Positions 50,975 through 61,441 of a DNA stretch of 64,000 bases are shown piece by piece; positions within the stretch are counted from its first letter, which is position 1, and each line of letters begins with the position of its first letter. Under the pieces are notes generated by a model. It ran no database searches and was not told the origin of the DNA. It saw nothing but the letters and a program-made list of their open reading frames with translations. The translations under genes were made by a program, and so were the position numbers. The DNA is from JAGQKC01 sp965223675. Lineage in GTDB: Bacteria; Nitrospirota; Nitrospiria; Nitrospirales; UBA8639. The stretch is taken from the NCBI GenBank assembly GCA_965223675.1, contig OZ245013.1, positions 1,860,001 through 1,924,000 on the forward strand. Reading direction: 5' to 3'.

Positions 50975-52804
50975 TTATTCAACCGTTACGCTCTTCGCGA
51001 GGTTTCGAGGTCGGTCCACATCCAGCCCACGAAGGACAGCAATATGATAGGCCAGAAGCTGTAACGTCACAGCAAATAAAATTGGTGTGAGCAATGGATG
51101 AACTTCTGGGATGGGGATCACCACTTCAGCCACTCTATGTAATTCTTTATCCCCTTCGAACCCAAAGGCAATAACTGGGGCGCTTCTGGCGCGCACTTCC
51201 ATAAGATTATTCACTGTTTTTTCATAGAGTCGGTCTCGAGGAGCAATCACGACAACAGGCATATCTTCGTCGACTAAAGCGATAGGCCCATGTTTCATTT
51301 CACCTGCCGCGTAGCCCTCGGCATGAATATATGAAATCTCTTTTAATTTTAAGGCTCCTTCTAAAGCAATCGGATAGTTAATACCTCGGCCTAAGTAGAG
51401 GAAATTACTCTTCGTGAAATACTGTTGCGCTACGCGTAAGATTTCTGTTTCTTGTTTGAGGACGGCCTCGACTCGACCGGGAAGCGCCGTATATTGATCT
51501 AACCACCATCGACCTTCTTCCGGGCTCAACACTTCTCGCACACGTCCAACATGAAGCGCCAACAAATACAGTGCCATAATTTGACCGGTAAACGCTTTAG
51601 TCGACGCGACACTGATTTCAGGACCACACCGTGTGTATATGACACCATCTGATTCTCGAGCCATCGTACTGCCCACGACATTGACGATGGATAACACACG
51701 CGCACCGTGTTTCTTAGCTTCTCTTGCAGCCGCCAAGGTATCTGCCGTTTCTCCAGATTGGGAAATGGCAATAAAGAGATCATCACGTTGAATCATTGGT
51801 TCCCGATATCGAAACTCAGATCCAATATCGACTTGAACCGGCTTTCGGATCATCTCCTCAAATAAATACTTACCCACTAACCCCGAGTGCCAAGAAGTTC
51901 CGCATGCGACAATCCAAATACGACGCGCCTCGATTAATTCTTCAGCTGTTAAGGCCAAATCAGGGAGATCGGCCTCTCCTGTCTCATAATTAAATCGCCC
52001 ACGTAGCGTATCCATGATGACCTGAGGTTGTTCATGAATCTCCTTGAGCATAAAATCAGGGTAGCCACCTTTTTCAGCCGCATCCGCATCCCAGTCGATG
52101 GTCACGGTTGGACGATCGGCGATTTCGGCATTTGGGCCAATGACTGAAATACCGGAGGGGGTTAGGATCCCGATATCACCATCCTCTAAGAACACAACAT
52201 CTCGTGTATGTGTCAACAAGGGCGTAACATCAGAAGCTAAAAACGACCCTTTTCCGTTCTTTCCAATGACAAGTGGACATCCACATCGTGTGGTGACGAT
52301 CATATTCGGCTCTGAAGCACAGATGGCGGCCACTGCGTAATTTCCGTGTAAATCTGACTCAGCTGCCCGCATGGCTTCTTGCAGCGAATGTCCTCTCTTC
52401 ATATAGGATTCTAATAAATGCGCGATGACTTCGGTGTCAGTTTCTGACGAAAAACGATACCCTTCTGACTCTAAACGATGCTTCAGTGAGAGAAAATTTT
52501 CAATAATACCATTATGGACGAGAACTAAATCTCCCGATCGATGTGGATGTGCATTCTGTTCAGAAGGTCTCCCATGCGTTGCCCATCGAGTATGTCCAAT
52601 CCCTGTTGAACCATCAAGTGGCTCCTGAACAACAAGTTGCTCTAAGTTCATCAATTTTCCAGCGCTACGCTTGACGGCTAACTCTCCCGCATGGAGTATC
52701 GCGATTCCCGCAGAATCATACCCTCGATACTCAAGCCGCTTTAACCCTTCGATAAGGATTGGGGTGGCTTTTTCGTTTCCAATGTATCCAATAATGCCAC
52801 ACAT
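50975..52804 (-). CDS. glmS: glutamine-fructose-6-phosphate aminotransferase
   Basis: A 609-residue two-domain enzyme. The class II glutaminase begins with Cys2 (MCGIIGYIGNEKATPILIEGLKRLEYRGYDSAGIA), with TRWATHGRPSEQNAHPH; the isomerase half has two SIS domains (ACGTSWHSGLVGKYLFEE, AISQSGETADTLAAAR, STKAFTGQI, YLGRGINYPIALEGALKLKEISYIHAEGYAAGEMKHGPIALV). It makes glucosamine-6-phosphate, committing carbon to cell wall. No glmS ribozyme-like element was recognised upstream. It follows glmU on the same strand by about 120 bases. Confidence 0.97.
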   Translation of the reverse strand: MCGIIGYIGNEKATPILIEGLKRLEYRGYDSAGIAILHAGELAVKRSAGKLMNLEQLVVQEPLDGSTGIGHTRWATHGRPSEQNAHPHRSGDLVLVHNGIIENFLSLKHRLESEGYRFSSETDTEVIAHLLESYMKRGHSLQEAMRAAESDLHGNYAVAAICASEPNMIVTTRCGCPLVIGKNGKGSFLASDVTPLLTHTRDVVFLEDGDIGILTPSGISVIGPNAEIADRPTVTIDWDADAAEKGGYPDFMLKEIHEQPQVIMDTLRGRFNYETGEADLPDLALTAEELIEARRIWIVACGTSWHSGLVGKYLFEEMIRKPVQVDIGSEFRYREPMIQRDDLFIAISQSGETADTLAAAREAKKHGARVLSIVNVVGSTMARESDGVIYTRCGPEISVASTKAFTGQIMALYLLALHVGRVREVLSPEEGRWWLDQYTALPGRVEAVLKQETEILRVAQQYFTKSNFLYLGRGINYPIALEGALKLKEISYIHAEGYAAGEMKHGPIALVDEDMPVVVIAPRDRLYEKTVNNLMEVRARSAPVIAFGFEGDKELHRVAEVVIPIPEVHPLLTPILFAVTLQLLAYHIAVLRGLDVDRPRNLAKSVTVE

Positions 52805-52927
52805 ATGTGAAGCCTAGTTGTTATGCGTCTTTATTGATTATTGCACGTTTTGTTTACTATGTCGGTCATTCACACCCAGATCTATAGCACAAATTTCATA
52901 TATGAGGAAATCTTAGAGAAACAGCGT

Positions 52928-54418
52928 TTAGGACTGGGGGTTATGAGATGAAAGGTTGGGGGAATGTTTCTGTTTCTCGGATGCAGGTTCGGCAGGGGTT
53001 GACTCGGAAGCCTTATGCAAGTCTCGCTTTCTTTTCGCCGCTCCTTCTCTGTTCTGTTGTGCTGATCGAGAAATGCCCAATGCCTCTGGAGGAACATTCT
53101 CAGTGACGGTCGTCCCGGCCGCAATGATGGCACCACGGCCAACCTTTATTGGCGCAATGAGCTGTGTATCACTCCCGATGAATACTTGATCTTCAATGAC
53201 CGTCTTTTCTTTTCTAAATCCGTCGTAATTACAGGTGATCGTCCCTGCACCAATGTTGACTTCTCGTCCAACTATTGTATCGCCCAGATAACTTAAATGG
53301 TTTGCTTTAGAGTACTCTCCCAATTCCGTCTGTTTGAGCTCAACAAAATTTCCAACCTTGGCTCCTCGACAAATTTTCGTTCCTGGTCGAAGGTGAGCAA
53401 AGGGGCCGACCGTGGCTTCATTTTCAACCACCGCATCGTTCAACACACAGGAGTCCTGGATCTGGATATTATCACCTAAGTTACTATTCGTAATTCTCGT
53501 ATGAGATCGAATCACACAGCCTTCCCCGATAACCGTCCGGCCCTCTAATCTGACGTCTGGATAAAGAAGACTATCTCGCCCTATCGAGACATCTGCGTCA
53601 ATACTCGTCCGACCCGGATCTAACAGTGTGACTCCTGCCAACATCCAACGACGACAAAGACGACTTCGCATCTCTCTCTCTGCCCATGCAAGATGCTCGC
53701 GAGTATTGATGCCGAGCGTTTCGTCCGTATCATGGGTGACGAGAGCGGAAACACGAAGACGCTGACTCACAGCCATTCCAATGATATCGGTAAGATAATA
53801 TTCTCCTTGGACATTTTGCGGCTTTAACGACTCAAGACTCTGGAACAGGAATTTTGTATTGACGACATACGTTCCAACGTTAATTTCCTGTATAGTTTTC
53901 TCGCTTTCCGAGGCATCACGATCTTCCACTATTTTTAGGACTTGGCTTTCTTGGCCACGAATGACTCGCCCATACCCGTGGGGATCATTGAGAACCGTGG
54001 TTAAGATCGTGACAGTCGCCTGAGACGTTTGATGATACGCGAGTAATGCACGAATCGTATCCTCGGTCAGTAATGGCGTATCCCCGTTCAGAATCAGACA
54101 GGCATCGGCAACCATCTGTTGATTATTCAATACGACAGACTGCGCCTGTTGCACGGCATGTCCAGTACCCAGTTGTTGGTTTTGCTCAACAACACAAAAA
54201 GGCGCAAGCGAGTCTTCCTCTTGTTGCAAATACTCTCGTACTTGCTCCGCACCGTGTCCAACGATGATAGCCACAGAAGAATCAGCAACACGACGGGCCA
54301 AGGCAGCCATGTACCATACCATGGGCTTCCCGGCGACGGGATGTAACACCTTGGGAATAGCCGACTTCATCCGCGTCCCTTGCCCTGCAGCCATGATAAC
54401 GGCAGAAATAGCGCTCAT
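52928..54418 (-). CDS. glmU: bifunctional GlcNAc-1-P uridyltransferase / GlcN-1-P acetyltransferase
   Basis: A 496-residue enzyme: N-terminal VIMAAGQGTRMKSAIPKVLHPVAGKPM uridyltransferase with LILNGDTPLL, and a C-terminal left-handed beta-helix with hexapeptide repeats (VENEATVGPFAHLRPGTKI, KVGNFVELKQTELGEYSKANHLSYLGDTIVGREVNIGAGTITCNYDG). It performs the last two steps to UDP-GlcNAc. The tail past about 455 is Lys/Glu/Ser-rich and longer than usual. ATG 54418 has AAAGAG close by. It precedes glmS, the natural pathway order. Confidence 0.96.
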   Translation of the reverse strand: MSAISAVIMAAGQGTRMKSAIPKVLHPVAGKPMVWYMAALARRVADSSVAIIVGHGAEQVREYLQQEEDSLAPFCVVEQNQQLGTGHAVQQAQSVVLNNQQMVADACLILNGDTPLLTEDTIRALLAYHQTSQATVTILTTVLNDPHGYGRVIRGQESQVLKIVEDRDASESEKTIQEINVGTYVVNTKFLFQSLESLKPQNVQGEYYLTDIIGMAVSQRLRVSALVTHDTDETLGINTREHLAWAEREMRSRLCRRWMLAGVTLLDPGRTSIDADVSIGRDSLLYPDVRLEGRTVIGEGCVIRSHTRITNSNLGDNIQIQDSCVLNDAVVENEATVGPFAHLRPGTKICRGAKVGNFVELKQTELGEYSKANHLSYLGDTIVGREVNIGAGTITCNYDGFRKEKTVIEDQVFIGSDTQLIAPIKVGRGAIIAAGTTVTENVPPEALGISRSAQQNREGAAKRKRDLHKASESTPAEPASEKQKHSPNLSSHNPQS

Positions 54419-54458
54419 CTCTTTATGTTCCGCGAGTTCGTATATATATTCTTATTCT

Positions 54459-55130
54459 TTATCCGGTCGGTACGTTCACATCTGGCCTGACCGGGGTGCT
54501 GACTTTTCTCCGAGTTGCCTCGTCAACGGCAGACTGCTTGTCAGATGAATACAATCCCCCAGATACGATTAATTTCATCGCCTCCTCAACTTCTAGATCC
54601 ACTGGAACAACTTCATGTTCTGGCACTAAGAGAAAATACCCGGAAGTCGGATTAGGGGAGGTTGGCACAAAGACATGGATGAGTGGATCTGGAGCCAGTC
54701 GCTGAACCTCATCCCTCGTTTCTCCAGTGACAAAGGCTAAACAATAATTCCCATTCTTCGGAAACTGAATCATGACGACCTTGTCATATTTTTCTCGTTG
54801 TTTAAAGGACAAGATATCCATGACCGACTTGAGTGTGGCATAAATCCCTCGGACGATGGGCACACGGTCCAAAAATCCTTCCCACCGTTTCACGATTCTT
54901 CGACCAAGAATATTTGTGGCCAAGATTCCAGTCAGAAAGATTAAAAGAAGGAGCGCAATGATTCCGAGTCCGGGGAAATAGTACTCCTGAATTACTAAGT
55001 CAGCTAAGACATTGCCAAGTATGCTATCGACAGTCACAAACAACGTCTTGAGGACAAGAACCGTTCCCCAAATCGGCGTGATAACTAATAACCCTGTCAG
55101 AAAATAGCGTTTAAGGGAAGCCTGCGACAT
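54459..55130 (-). CDS. DUF502 family membrane protein
   Basis: From ATG 55130 the product is 223 residues (an upstream start at 55160 would add ten unconserved residues). Two helices, YFLTGLLVITPIWGTVLVLKTLF and IIALLLLIFLTGILATNILG, are followed by VPIVRGIYATLKSVMDILSFKQREKYDKVVMIQFPKNGNYCLAFVTGE and FVPTSPNPTSGYFLLVPEHEVV, the DUF502 hallmark. Function unknown; the soluble half probably faces the cytoplasm or periplasm. The C-terminal tail is Lys/Glu/Pro-rich. It lies 40 bases upstream of glmU. Confidence 0.88.
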   Translation of the reverse strand: MSQASLKRYFLTGLLVITPIWGTVLVLKTLFVTVDSILGNVLADLVIQEYYFPGLGIIALLLLIFLTGILATNILGRRIVKRWEGFLDRVPIVRGIYATLKSVMDILSFKQREKYDKVVMIQFPKNGNYCLAFVTGETRDEVQRLAPDPLIHVFVPTSPNPTSGYFLLVPEHEVVPVDLEVEEAMKLIVSGGLYSSDKQSAVDEATRRKVSTPVRPDVNVPTG

Positions 55131-55280
55131 AGCCGACGAGGCGCAATGCCTCGCTCCCAAACCAAAGGATTGAAGAACGGGTCACGACTGGTGGATTTTC
55201 CGTAAGCCATCTTACAAACATCGAGTGGGTGCCGCAAGCCTTTTCTTGAGATTTTCAACCACTTAGATTAGGATCTCTGC

Positions 55281-56024
55281 GTGAGACAGACTCAGCATGT
55301 AAGAAAAAAACGCCCACCACAGCCGTACAAACGAAAGGGACTCTTTCTTACCTTCGAAGGAATTGAAGGGTCAGGTAAGACGACACAATGTCACCGCATA
55401 GGCGCAACACTCACCGCTCTCGGGTACTCAGTTCTTGAGACACGAGAACCGGGAGGGACGCCCTGTGCAGAAAAAATTCGTGCCCTACTTCTCAATAACG
55501 CTTCTTCTCGTCATAAGAAAGAGACCATGACAGCCGAATGTGAAACAGCATTGGTCTTTGCCGCACGATCTCAGCACATCAGGCATCAGATCCTTCCAGC
55601 TCTGTCCAGAGGTATGATCGTCCTCTGTGACCGGTTTACCGATTCGACAATGGCCTACCAAGGCTATGGACGAAAACTTGATCTAAAAATCTTAGAGACC
55701 TTTAGCAGGTTTGTCACCCACGACCTGATACCCCACCTCACCTTCTTATTTGATCTGCCCATCAAGGAAGGTCTTGCAAGACGGAGACGAGCCAAAAATC
55801 TCAACCGCCTTGATCGAGAATCTCAAGCATTTCACCGTCGGGTGAGACAAGGATTTTTAACCTTAGCCGATCAGTTTCCTGAACGAATCGTCGTCATTAA
55901 TGGAAGAGAGAGTCCAGAAAACATTGCCGATACGATTGAGCACATGGTCATCACCCTAGTACGTACGACGACAGGCGTGAAGAGATCTCCTCGAATCGAC
56001 AACAAACTCTCTCTTGAAACGTAA
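55281..56024 (+). CDS. tmk: thymidylate kinase
   Basis: GTG 55281 starts a 247-residue enzyme with a 20-residue basic lead, then LFLTFEGIEGSGKTTQCHRIG (P-loop), LETREPGGTPCAEKIRALLL, LCDRFTDSTMAYQGYGR and a lid with RRRRAKNLNRLDRE. It phosphorylates dTMP to dTDP. ARSQHIRHQILPALSRG is also typical. Length is somewhat over the usual 200-215 because of the lead and a C-terminal tail. holB follows by nine bases, as often seen. Confidence 0.95.
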   Translation: MRQTQHVRKKRPPQPYKRKGLFLTFEGIEGSGKTTQCHRIGATLTALGYSVLETREPGGTPCAEKIRALLLNNASSRHKKETMTAECETALVFAARSQHIRHQILPALSRGMIVLCDRFTDSTMAYQGYGRKLDLKILETFSRFVTHDLIPHLTFLFDLPIKEGLARRRRAKNLNRLDRESQAFHRRVRQGFLTLADQFPERIVVINGRESPENIADTIEHMVITLVRTTTGVKRSPRIDNKLSLET

Positions 56025-56033
56025 CATCGATCA

Positions 56034-57047
56034 ATGCCATTTCAAGATATTATAGGTCACGTATCTCCCATTGCGTGGTTGCGCAACGCAATCCGGTCTC
56101 ATCACCTCGGACACGCCTATGTATTCATAGGAGAAGATGCCATAGGCAAACGCATGACGGCTCTGCAATTTATTCAAGCCATGAATTGTGAGATCCATGC
56201 CGATGCGTCTACGCCAGACGCTTGTGGACACTGTAGAGCCTGTCAACAGATTATCGCACAGATTCATCCTGACCTGTTAGTGATTCAACCTGATGATACT
56301 CAAACACAACGTCCACAGATAAAAATTGAACGGATACGAGAAATCGAGCATCATATGATTTATCGTCCTCTCCTTGGCGAGAGAAAAATCTGCCTTATTG
56401 ACAACGCAGACTGCCTCACGATCGGTGCAGCGAATGCGCTGCTCAAGACTCTTGAGGAACCTCCTGATCACTGCCTATTTATTCTTATCACCAGTAAACC
56501 CTCGGCACTCCTCACAACCCTTACATCTCGATGCCTCGTCGTAAGATTTTCTCCACCTTCTCAAGATCAGGCCATCACCCATCTTATGCATTATCGGGAG
56601 CTTTCAAGGAGAGATGCACGATTTGTCAGCTTCCTGACAAACGCCCGACTCGGAGAAGCACTTAACCTTGACCTAGAAGTCGCAAAGGCAAAACAAGAAG
56701 AGTTTTTTTCTCTATTATTTGAGAGACCTCATCGATCTTTGGCAGAAAGCTTTGAGTCGGCTGAAGCCCTGTCCAAGTCTGGAAGTATTCCAGAGGCATT
56801 GTGGTGGTTATGGTCTGGCTTACGAGACCTCCTCCTTGTTGCCATCCAATCTTCCCCTGAGTTTCTTCTCAATGAGAAGCATCTCTCTAGACTCAAAGAA
56901 ATAGGACGACAGACCTCGCCTCAGAATATATTGAGCCTTCTTGATGAATTGCATCAATTAGAACAGGGGGTACAACGCAACCTCAACATGCAGTTACGAT
57001 TTGAGCAATTCTTTATTCACCTGAGGGAAGTCATTCCAAGTACGTGA
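56034..57047 (+). CDS. holB: DNA polymerase III delta' subunit
   Basis: A 337-residue clamp-loader subunit: FQDIIGHVSPIAWLRNAIRSHHLGHAYVFIGEDAIGKRM, zinc-binding CGHCRACQQI preceded by Cys, KICLIDNADCLTIGAANALLKTLEEPPDHCLFILIT, and LLTTLTSRCLVVRF (SRC motif). The Walker A is slightly altered (GEDAIGKRM), as tolerated in delta'. It loads the beta clamp with other Pol III subunits. tmk-holB-metG is a common bacterial arrangement. Confidence 0.93.
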   Translation: MPFQDIIGHVSPIAWLRNAIRSHHLGHAYVFIGEDAIGKRMTALQFIQAMNCEIHADASTPDACGHCRACQQIIAQIHPDLLVIQPDDTQTQRPQIKIERIREIEHHMIYRPLLGERKICLIDNADCLTIGAANALLKTLEEPPDHCLFILITSKPSALLTTLTSRCLVVRFSPPSQDQAITHLMHYRELSRRDARFVSFLTNARLGEALNLDLEVAKAKQEEFFSLLFERPHRSLAESFESAEALSKSGSIPEALWWLWSGLRDLLLVAIQSSPEFLLNEKHLSRLKEIGRQTSPQNILSLLDELHQLEQGVQRNLNMQLRFEQFFIHLREVIPST

Positions 57048-57168
57048 ATAGCTATATGAGCGCGAATTAACTAAACCCAATCAAGTCACTAATTCATTTA
57101 TCTACGGTGTCTTCTAGGGGTAACAATACACATTTATTTGGCATAACAGACTGACACACGGCTGTATT

Positions 57169-59160
57169 ATGACACAATCTTTTTACATCACCACTCCCAT
57201 TTATTACGTCAATGATGTCCCGCATATTGGCCATGCCTACACCACGATCGCGGCAGACGTCCTCGCACGATTTCACCGATTACAGGGGCACAACGTCTTT
57301 TTCCTCACCGGTCTTGATGAACACGGACAAAAAGTTCAACAGGCTGCGGCCAAGGCCAATATTGCTCCTCAAACCCATTGCGATCGATTAACACCACAAT
57401 TCCAAAAGCTCTGGGAAACACTCACCATTAGCAACGATGGGTTTATTCGGACAACTGATAACCAACATCAAAAGATTGTTCAACGTTTTCTGCAAACATT
57501 GTATGACAACGATCTTATTTATAAAGCCGAATACACGGGGTGGTATTGCACATTCGATGAACGCTTTTGGACGGAAAAAGATGTTGAGAATGGATTATGC
57601 CCTGATTGTCAACGTCCAGTTGAACAATTAAGTGAGAGTAATTACTTCTTTCGCATGGGGCAATATCAAGACCGGCTGAAAACACACATCAATACCCACC
57701 CACAGTTCATTCGACCTATCTCCCGGCGCAATGAAGTTCTGGGGTTTCTTGAAAAGCCCCTGGAAGACCTGTCGATCTCACGACCAAAATCACGACTATC
57801 CTGGGGAATAGAACTCCCCTTCGATCCAGATTATGTCACCTATGTATGGTTCGACGCGCTCACAAACTATGTTTCCGCCTTAGACTATCTTTTACCTTCG
57901 CCGTCTATAGACAAATTTTGGCCTGCGTCCGTACATTTAGTTGGCAAAGATATTTTAACGACACATGCGGTGTATTGGTCCACGATGCTTATGGCGCTGG
58001 ACTTTCCGCTCCCACAGACGATCTTTGCGCATGGCTGGTGGACCGTGAACGGTGAAAAAATGTCTAAAAGCAGGGGAAATGTCGTTGATCCCAATTCCAC
58101 GGTTGCAGAGTTTGGTGTGGACGCTTTTCGGTATTTTCTTCTTCGTGAAGTTCCATTTGGTCAAGATGGCGACTTTTCACAGGATGCCTTGATCGGTCGT
58201 CTTAACAGTGACCTAGCCAATGGGTTAGGTAATCTGCTCAGTCGAACCGTCACCTTGATTCAACGATTTACAAACGGTGTGATTCCTGCGCCTGTGCCTT
58301 CAACCGAAAATGAGCTCGATCAAGAATTACAAAGCGCCGCAGAAACGCTCCTTCACACAACCCTGCCTCATCATCTTGACTCAGAACGCATCGAGTTTAA
58401 TCGAACATTGGAAGGTATTTGGGGACTCGTTCAGTTAGGCAATCAATATATTGATAAGACAGCCCCATGGGTATTAGCCAAAGATACGGCAAAACAGGAT
58501 CGCCTGCATACGGTCTTGTACAATGCAGCAGAAGCTCTACGTTTTCTCTGCCTTGCCAACGCAGCCTTTATGCCAGCCACAGCTCAATCCATGAATCAGC
58601 AGCTAGGCTTATCATTAGACTTTTCTCTCCCCCTCCTCTCTCAAAAGATTTCATGGGGGAAATTAGCCGTCGGGACCACTGTCCAAAAGGGCAAAGCTCT
58701 TTTTCCACGATTTGATGCAATCGCCCACAGCAAGGAGAAAAAGGTGACGAATCAAAATGAGAAGATGGAAAACAAGGTCTCAAAGGATAGTGCGTCCAAT
58801 GAAGAAAACAAGAATCAGGCTTGCACGTCGAACGACGCTCAAATATCTATTGAGGATTTCGTGAAGGTTCAGCTGAAGGTCGCTAAAATACTCGAAGCCG
58901 AACGTGTTCCCAAATCTTCCAAGTTATTAAAACTTCAAGTCGATATCGGGAGTGAACAGCGTCAAATCGTGGCGGGTATTGGAAAAACTTATGAACCCGA
59001 TGATCTCCTCGGCAAAACCATCGTGGTCGTGAGCAATCTGAAGCCTGCAAAACTGATGGGAGTTGAATCTCAGGGAATGGTGCTGGCAGCGGGAGGCAAA
59101 GATGTTGCCGGGATTATCACGATCACGGAAGACGTTCTTCCCGGCACCCCCGTGAAATAA
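57169..59160 (+). CDS. metG: methionyl-tRNA synthetase
   Basis: A 663-residue class I synthetase: PIYYVNDVPHIGHAYTTIAADV (HIGH), a zinc-knuckle region with WYCTFDERFW and GLCPDCQRPVE, the GWWTVNGEKMSKSRGNVVDP signature (KMSKS), and a C-terminal tRNA-binding domain from about 560 (SIEDFVKVQLKVAKILEAERVPKSSKLLKLQVDIG). A Lys/Glu/Asn-rich linker joins them. It charges tRNA-Met, needed for initiation. Start ATG 57169; about 120 bases after holB. Confidence 0.97.
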   Translation: MTQSFYITTPIYYVNDVPHIGHAYTTIAADVLARFHRLQGHNVFFLTGLDEHGQKVQQAAAKANIAPQTHCDRLTPQFQKLWETLTISNDGFIRTTDNQHQKIVQRFLQTLYDNDLIYKAEYTGWYCTFDERFWTEKDVENGLCPDCQRPVEQLSESNYFFRMGQYQDRLKTHINTHPQFIRPISRRNEVLGFLEKPLEDLSISRPKSRLSWGIELPFDPDYVTYVWFDALTNYVSALDYLLPSPSIDKFWPASVHLVGKDILTTHAVYWSTMLMALDFPLPQTIFAHGWWTVNGEKMSKSRGNVVDPNSTVAEFGVDAFRYFLLREVPFGQDGDFSQDALIGRLNSDLANGLGNLLSRTVTLIQRFTNGVIPAPVPSTENELDQELQSAAETLLHTTLPHHLDSERIEFNRTLEGIWGLVQLGNQYIDKTAPWVLAKDTAKQDRLHTVLYNAAEALRFLCLANAAFMPATAQSMNQQLGLSLDFSLPLLSQKISWGKLAVGTTVQKGKALFPRFDAIAHSKEKKVTNQNEKMENKVSKDSASNEENKNQACTSNDAQISIEDFVKVQLKVAKILEAERVPKSSKLLKLQVDIGSEQRQIVAGIGKTYEPDDLLGKTIVVVSNLKPAKLMGVESQGMVLAAGGKDVAGIITITEDVLPGTPVK

Positions 59161-59268
59161 CACCCACACGTCTTCGATCTGCTCAATAATACTCGATTAC
59201 CTCTCCTTATTCTCCATGCATGGTACAATCGAAGAGATCTTGCCTATCCACTCTTGCTGGAGGACTCC

Positions 59269-61356
59269 ATGCCATTTCGCTTTGTATGCCTCATATGCTT
59301 CATGTTTTTTATTTGTCCGACATTGGGAAACGCGCAAAAACCACAGCAGACCGAATCATTTGACCTTCCAATTTCAAAAGTCGTCCTTTATACGAGCGGT
59401 GTGGGATACTTTCAACATGATGGAACCGTTCAGGGTGACACTGAAATCCAACTTCCTGTCCAAGCTACTGAAATCAACGATCTCCTGAAAAGTCTGCTTG
59501 CTCAAGACTTCGACAGCGGAACCGTTTCGTCAATTCAATATCATTCTCGCAAACCACTCGCGAAAACGCTGAGCACATTCAGCATTGACCTCTCCAACCA
59601 CCCCACTCTGGGGCAAATACTCACGCAATTACGTGGAGAACCCGTTCAACTCTCCACGCCAACCCCCATGACCGGCACAATTGTCGGCGTCGAGAAAAAA
59701 ACGGAATGGAAAGGTATTGGATCCGCACTCCATCAAAAAGATGTGGAATATCTGAATATCCTGGTCAGTGGACGCCTACAGTCTCTTGCTCTTCCTCACA
59801 TCCAGGACATCGAAGTCCTGAATCATACGATGAACAAGGAACTCCAAGAGGCCCTAGATGTCCTGGCTCAGAGTCATGACCGACAGAAAAAAACCATGAC
59901 TATCACATTCAAAGGAGAAGGAGACCGACGCGTACGCATGGCATATCTCAGAGAGACCCCTGTATGGAAAACATCGTATCGCTTAGTATTGCAAGACGAA
60001 AAATCGCCTGTACTGCAAGGATGGGGAATTGTCGACAACACCACAGACCATGATTGGGACCAAGTGCAACTCTCATTAGTTTCCGGACGGCCCATTTCTT
60101 TCGTGATGGATTTGTATCAACCACTCTATGCACCCCGCCCCATCGTCAAACAGGAATTACATGCGGGGTTAAGGCCACAAACTCATGGCGATAGTCTTAC
60201 GATGGAAACTGAGACGTTCGAACACAGCCAGATCGGAGCGTTAAAAAGCCTTGCCCAAGCAAAACGGTTCGGAGAAAGACGGGCCATGCGCAAAGAAACG
60301 TTAATGGACTTCGCAGCCCCCCCAACTTCCGCTGAATCCTTTGACAAAGCAGAAATGGACCTTCGCGAAGGCCTGAACTCCACAGCTCAAGGGCAAGAAA
60401 CCGGAGAACTCTTCGTTTACACCATTCGCACGCCTGTGAGCATTCCACGACATGGATCAGCCATGTTGCCAATACTCAGTCAAGCCGTCGAGGGAGCAAA
60501 ACTTTCCCTCTACAATTCAGCAACTCATGCCAAACATCCTCTGCATGCCTTTAAACTCAAAAACGTATCAGATCTGTCTCTCATGCAAGGTCCGATCACG
60601 GTGTTTGATGACAATGCCTATGCTGGCGATGCGCAGATGAAAGACCTGGCTCCCGGTCAAGAGCGACTCATTAGCTATGCCTTAGACCTCAATACCGAGG
60701 TGCATCGAAAACCGGCTTCCTCTCAACAGGAACTCGTCTCGGCAAAGCTCCACAAAGGCGTACTCATCGCTACACGAAAGGCCTTGAACACTACAACTTA
60801 CTCGGTGACCAATCGTGGACAAAAGCCGAAAATCGTGCTCATCGAACATCCTTACCGTTCTGACTGGACACTCGTTGACACGCGAGCGCCGAAGGAGCAA
60901 ACGTCAAGAATGTACCGTTTTGGAGTCAACGTCGATTCAGACATGACAGAATTATTGACGGTTCAGGAAGAACAGCCGATTGAAGAAACCGTAAGTTTAA
61001 TCACATCTGGTCGAGACATTCTTGGTATCTACCTTAAAGCCAAACAAGTGAGTTCCGACGTCAAAACTGCGCTTGAACATGTCGTCAAACTTCGCCAAAA
61101 ACTTTCTCACACACAAGAGGCCCGCCGGATGCTCGAGGCCCGCACCTCAGAGATTTCGAAAGATCAAAAACGAATCCGAGATAACATGCAACGACTCACT
61201 AAACAGAGTCAGCTCTACGCCCGGTATGTCAAAAAACTCCACGCTCAGGAAACTGAACTCGAAACCATCCAACAAAACCTGGACAACCTGAAAAACAAAG
61301 AGATCACTCAGAAGCGAGCACTCGAAGAATATGTGATGGGGTTAAAAATTGGCTGA
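59269..61356 (+). CDS. secreted DUF4139-domain protein
   Basis: ATG 59269 has GGAGG five bases upstream; a TTG at 59254 lies before the site and is rejected. The 695-residue product has a signal peptide (FVCLICFMFFICPTLGNAQ), an N-terminal beta domain (SKVVLYTSGVGYFQHDGTVQGD, ATEINDLLKSLLAQDFDSG), the DUF4139 block with VWKTSYRLVL, GWGIVDNTTDHDWDQVQLSLVSGRPISFVMDLYQPLY, and a C-terminal coiled coil (about 580-690, LRQKLSHTQEARRMLEAR). Function is unknown; the coiled coil suggests a structural or oligomeric role in the envelope. It appears monocistronic. Confidence 0.88.
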   Translation: MPFRFVCLICFMFFICPTLGNAQKPQQTESFDLPISKVVLYTSGVGYFQHDGTVQGDTEIQLPVQATEINDLLKSLLAQDFDSGTVSSIQYHSRKPLAKTLSTFSIDLSNHPTLGQILTQLRGEPVQLSTPTPMTGTIVGVEKKTEWKGIGSALHQKDVEYLNILVSGRLQSLALPHIQDIEVLNHTMNKELQEALDVLAQSHDRQKKTMTITFKGEGDRRVRMAYLRETPVWKTSYRLVLQDEKSPVLQGWGIVDNTTDHDWDQVQLSLVSGRPISFVMDLYQPLYAPRPIVKQELHAGLRPQTHGDSLTMETETFEHSQIGALKSLAQAKRFGERRAMRKETLMDFAAPPTSAESFDKAEMDLREGLNSTAQGQETGELFVYTIRTPVSIPRHGSAMLPILSQAVEGAKLSLYNSATHAKHPLHAFKLKNVSDLSLMQGPITVFDDNAYAGDAQMKDLAPGQERLISYALDLNTEVHRKPASSQQELVSAKLHKGVLIATRKALNTTTYSVTNRGQKPKIVLIEHPYRSDWTLVDTRAPKEQTSRMYRFGVNVDSDMTELLTVQEEQPIEETVSLITSGRDILGIYLKAKQVSSDVKTALEHVVKLRQKLSHTQEARRMLEARTSEISKDQKRIRDNMQRLTKQSQLYARYVKKLHAQETELETIQQNLDNLKNKEITQKRALEEYVMGLKIG

Positions 61357-61403
61357 CGGTTGAACTGGCTTTGATTGGCAATTTAAAAATAACCTTTAAC
61401 AGG

Positions 61404-61441
61404 TTGACAAACAGAAATTAGGTGTATATACTCTTACTTTA
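61404..61441 (+). promoter_or_regulatory. promoter and overlapping operator of the MarR gene
   Basis: TTGACA (61404-61409), a 17-base spacer, and TATACT (61427-61432) form a near-consensus sigma-70 promoter. The -10 sits within AGGTGTATATACTCTT (61420-61435), an imperfect version of a perfect palindrome at 61918-61933. With the ATG at 61441, transcription should start at or within two bases of it, so the mRNA would be leaderless. Confidence 0.8.
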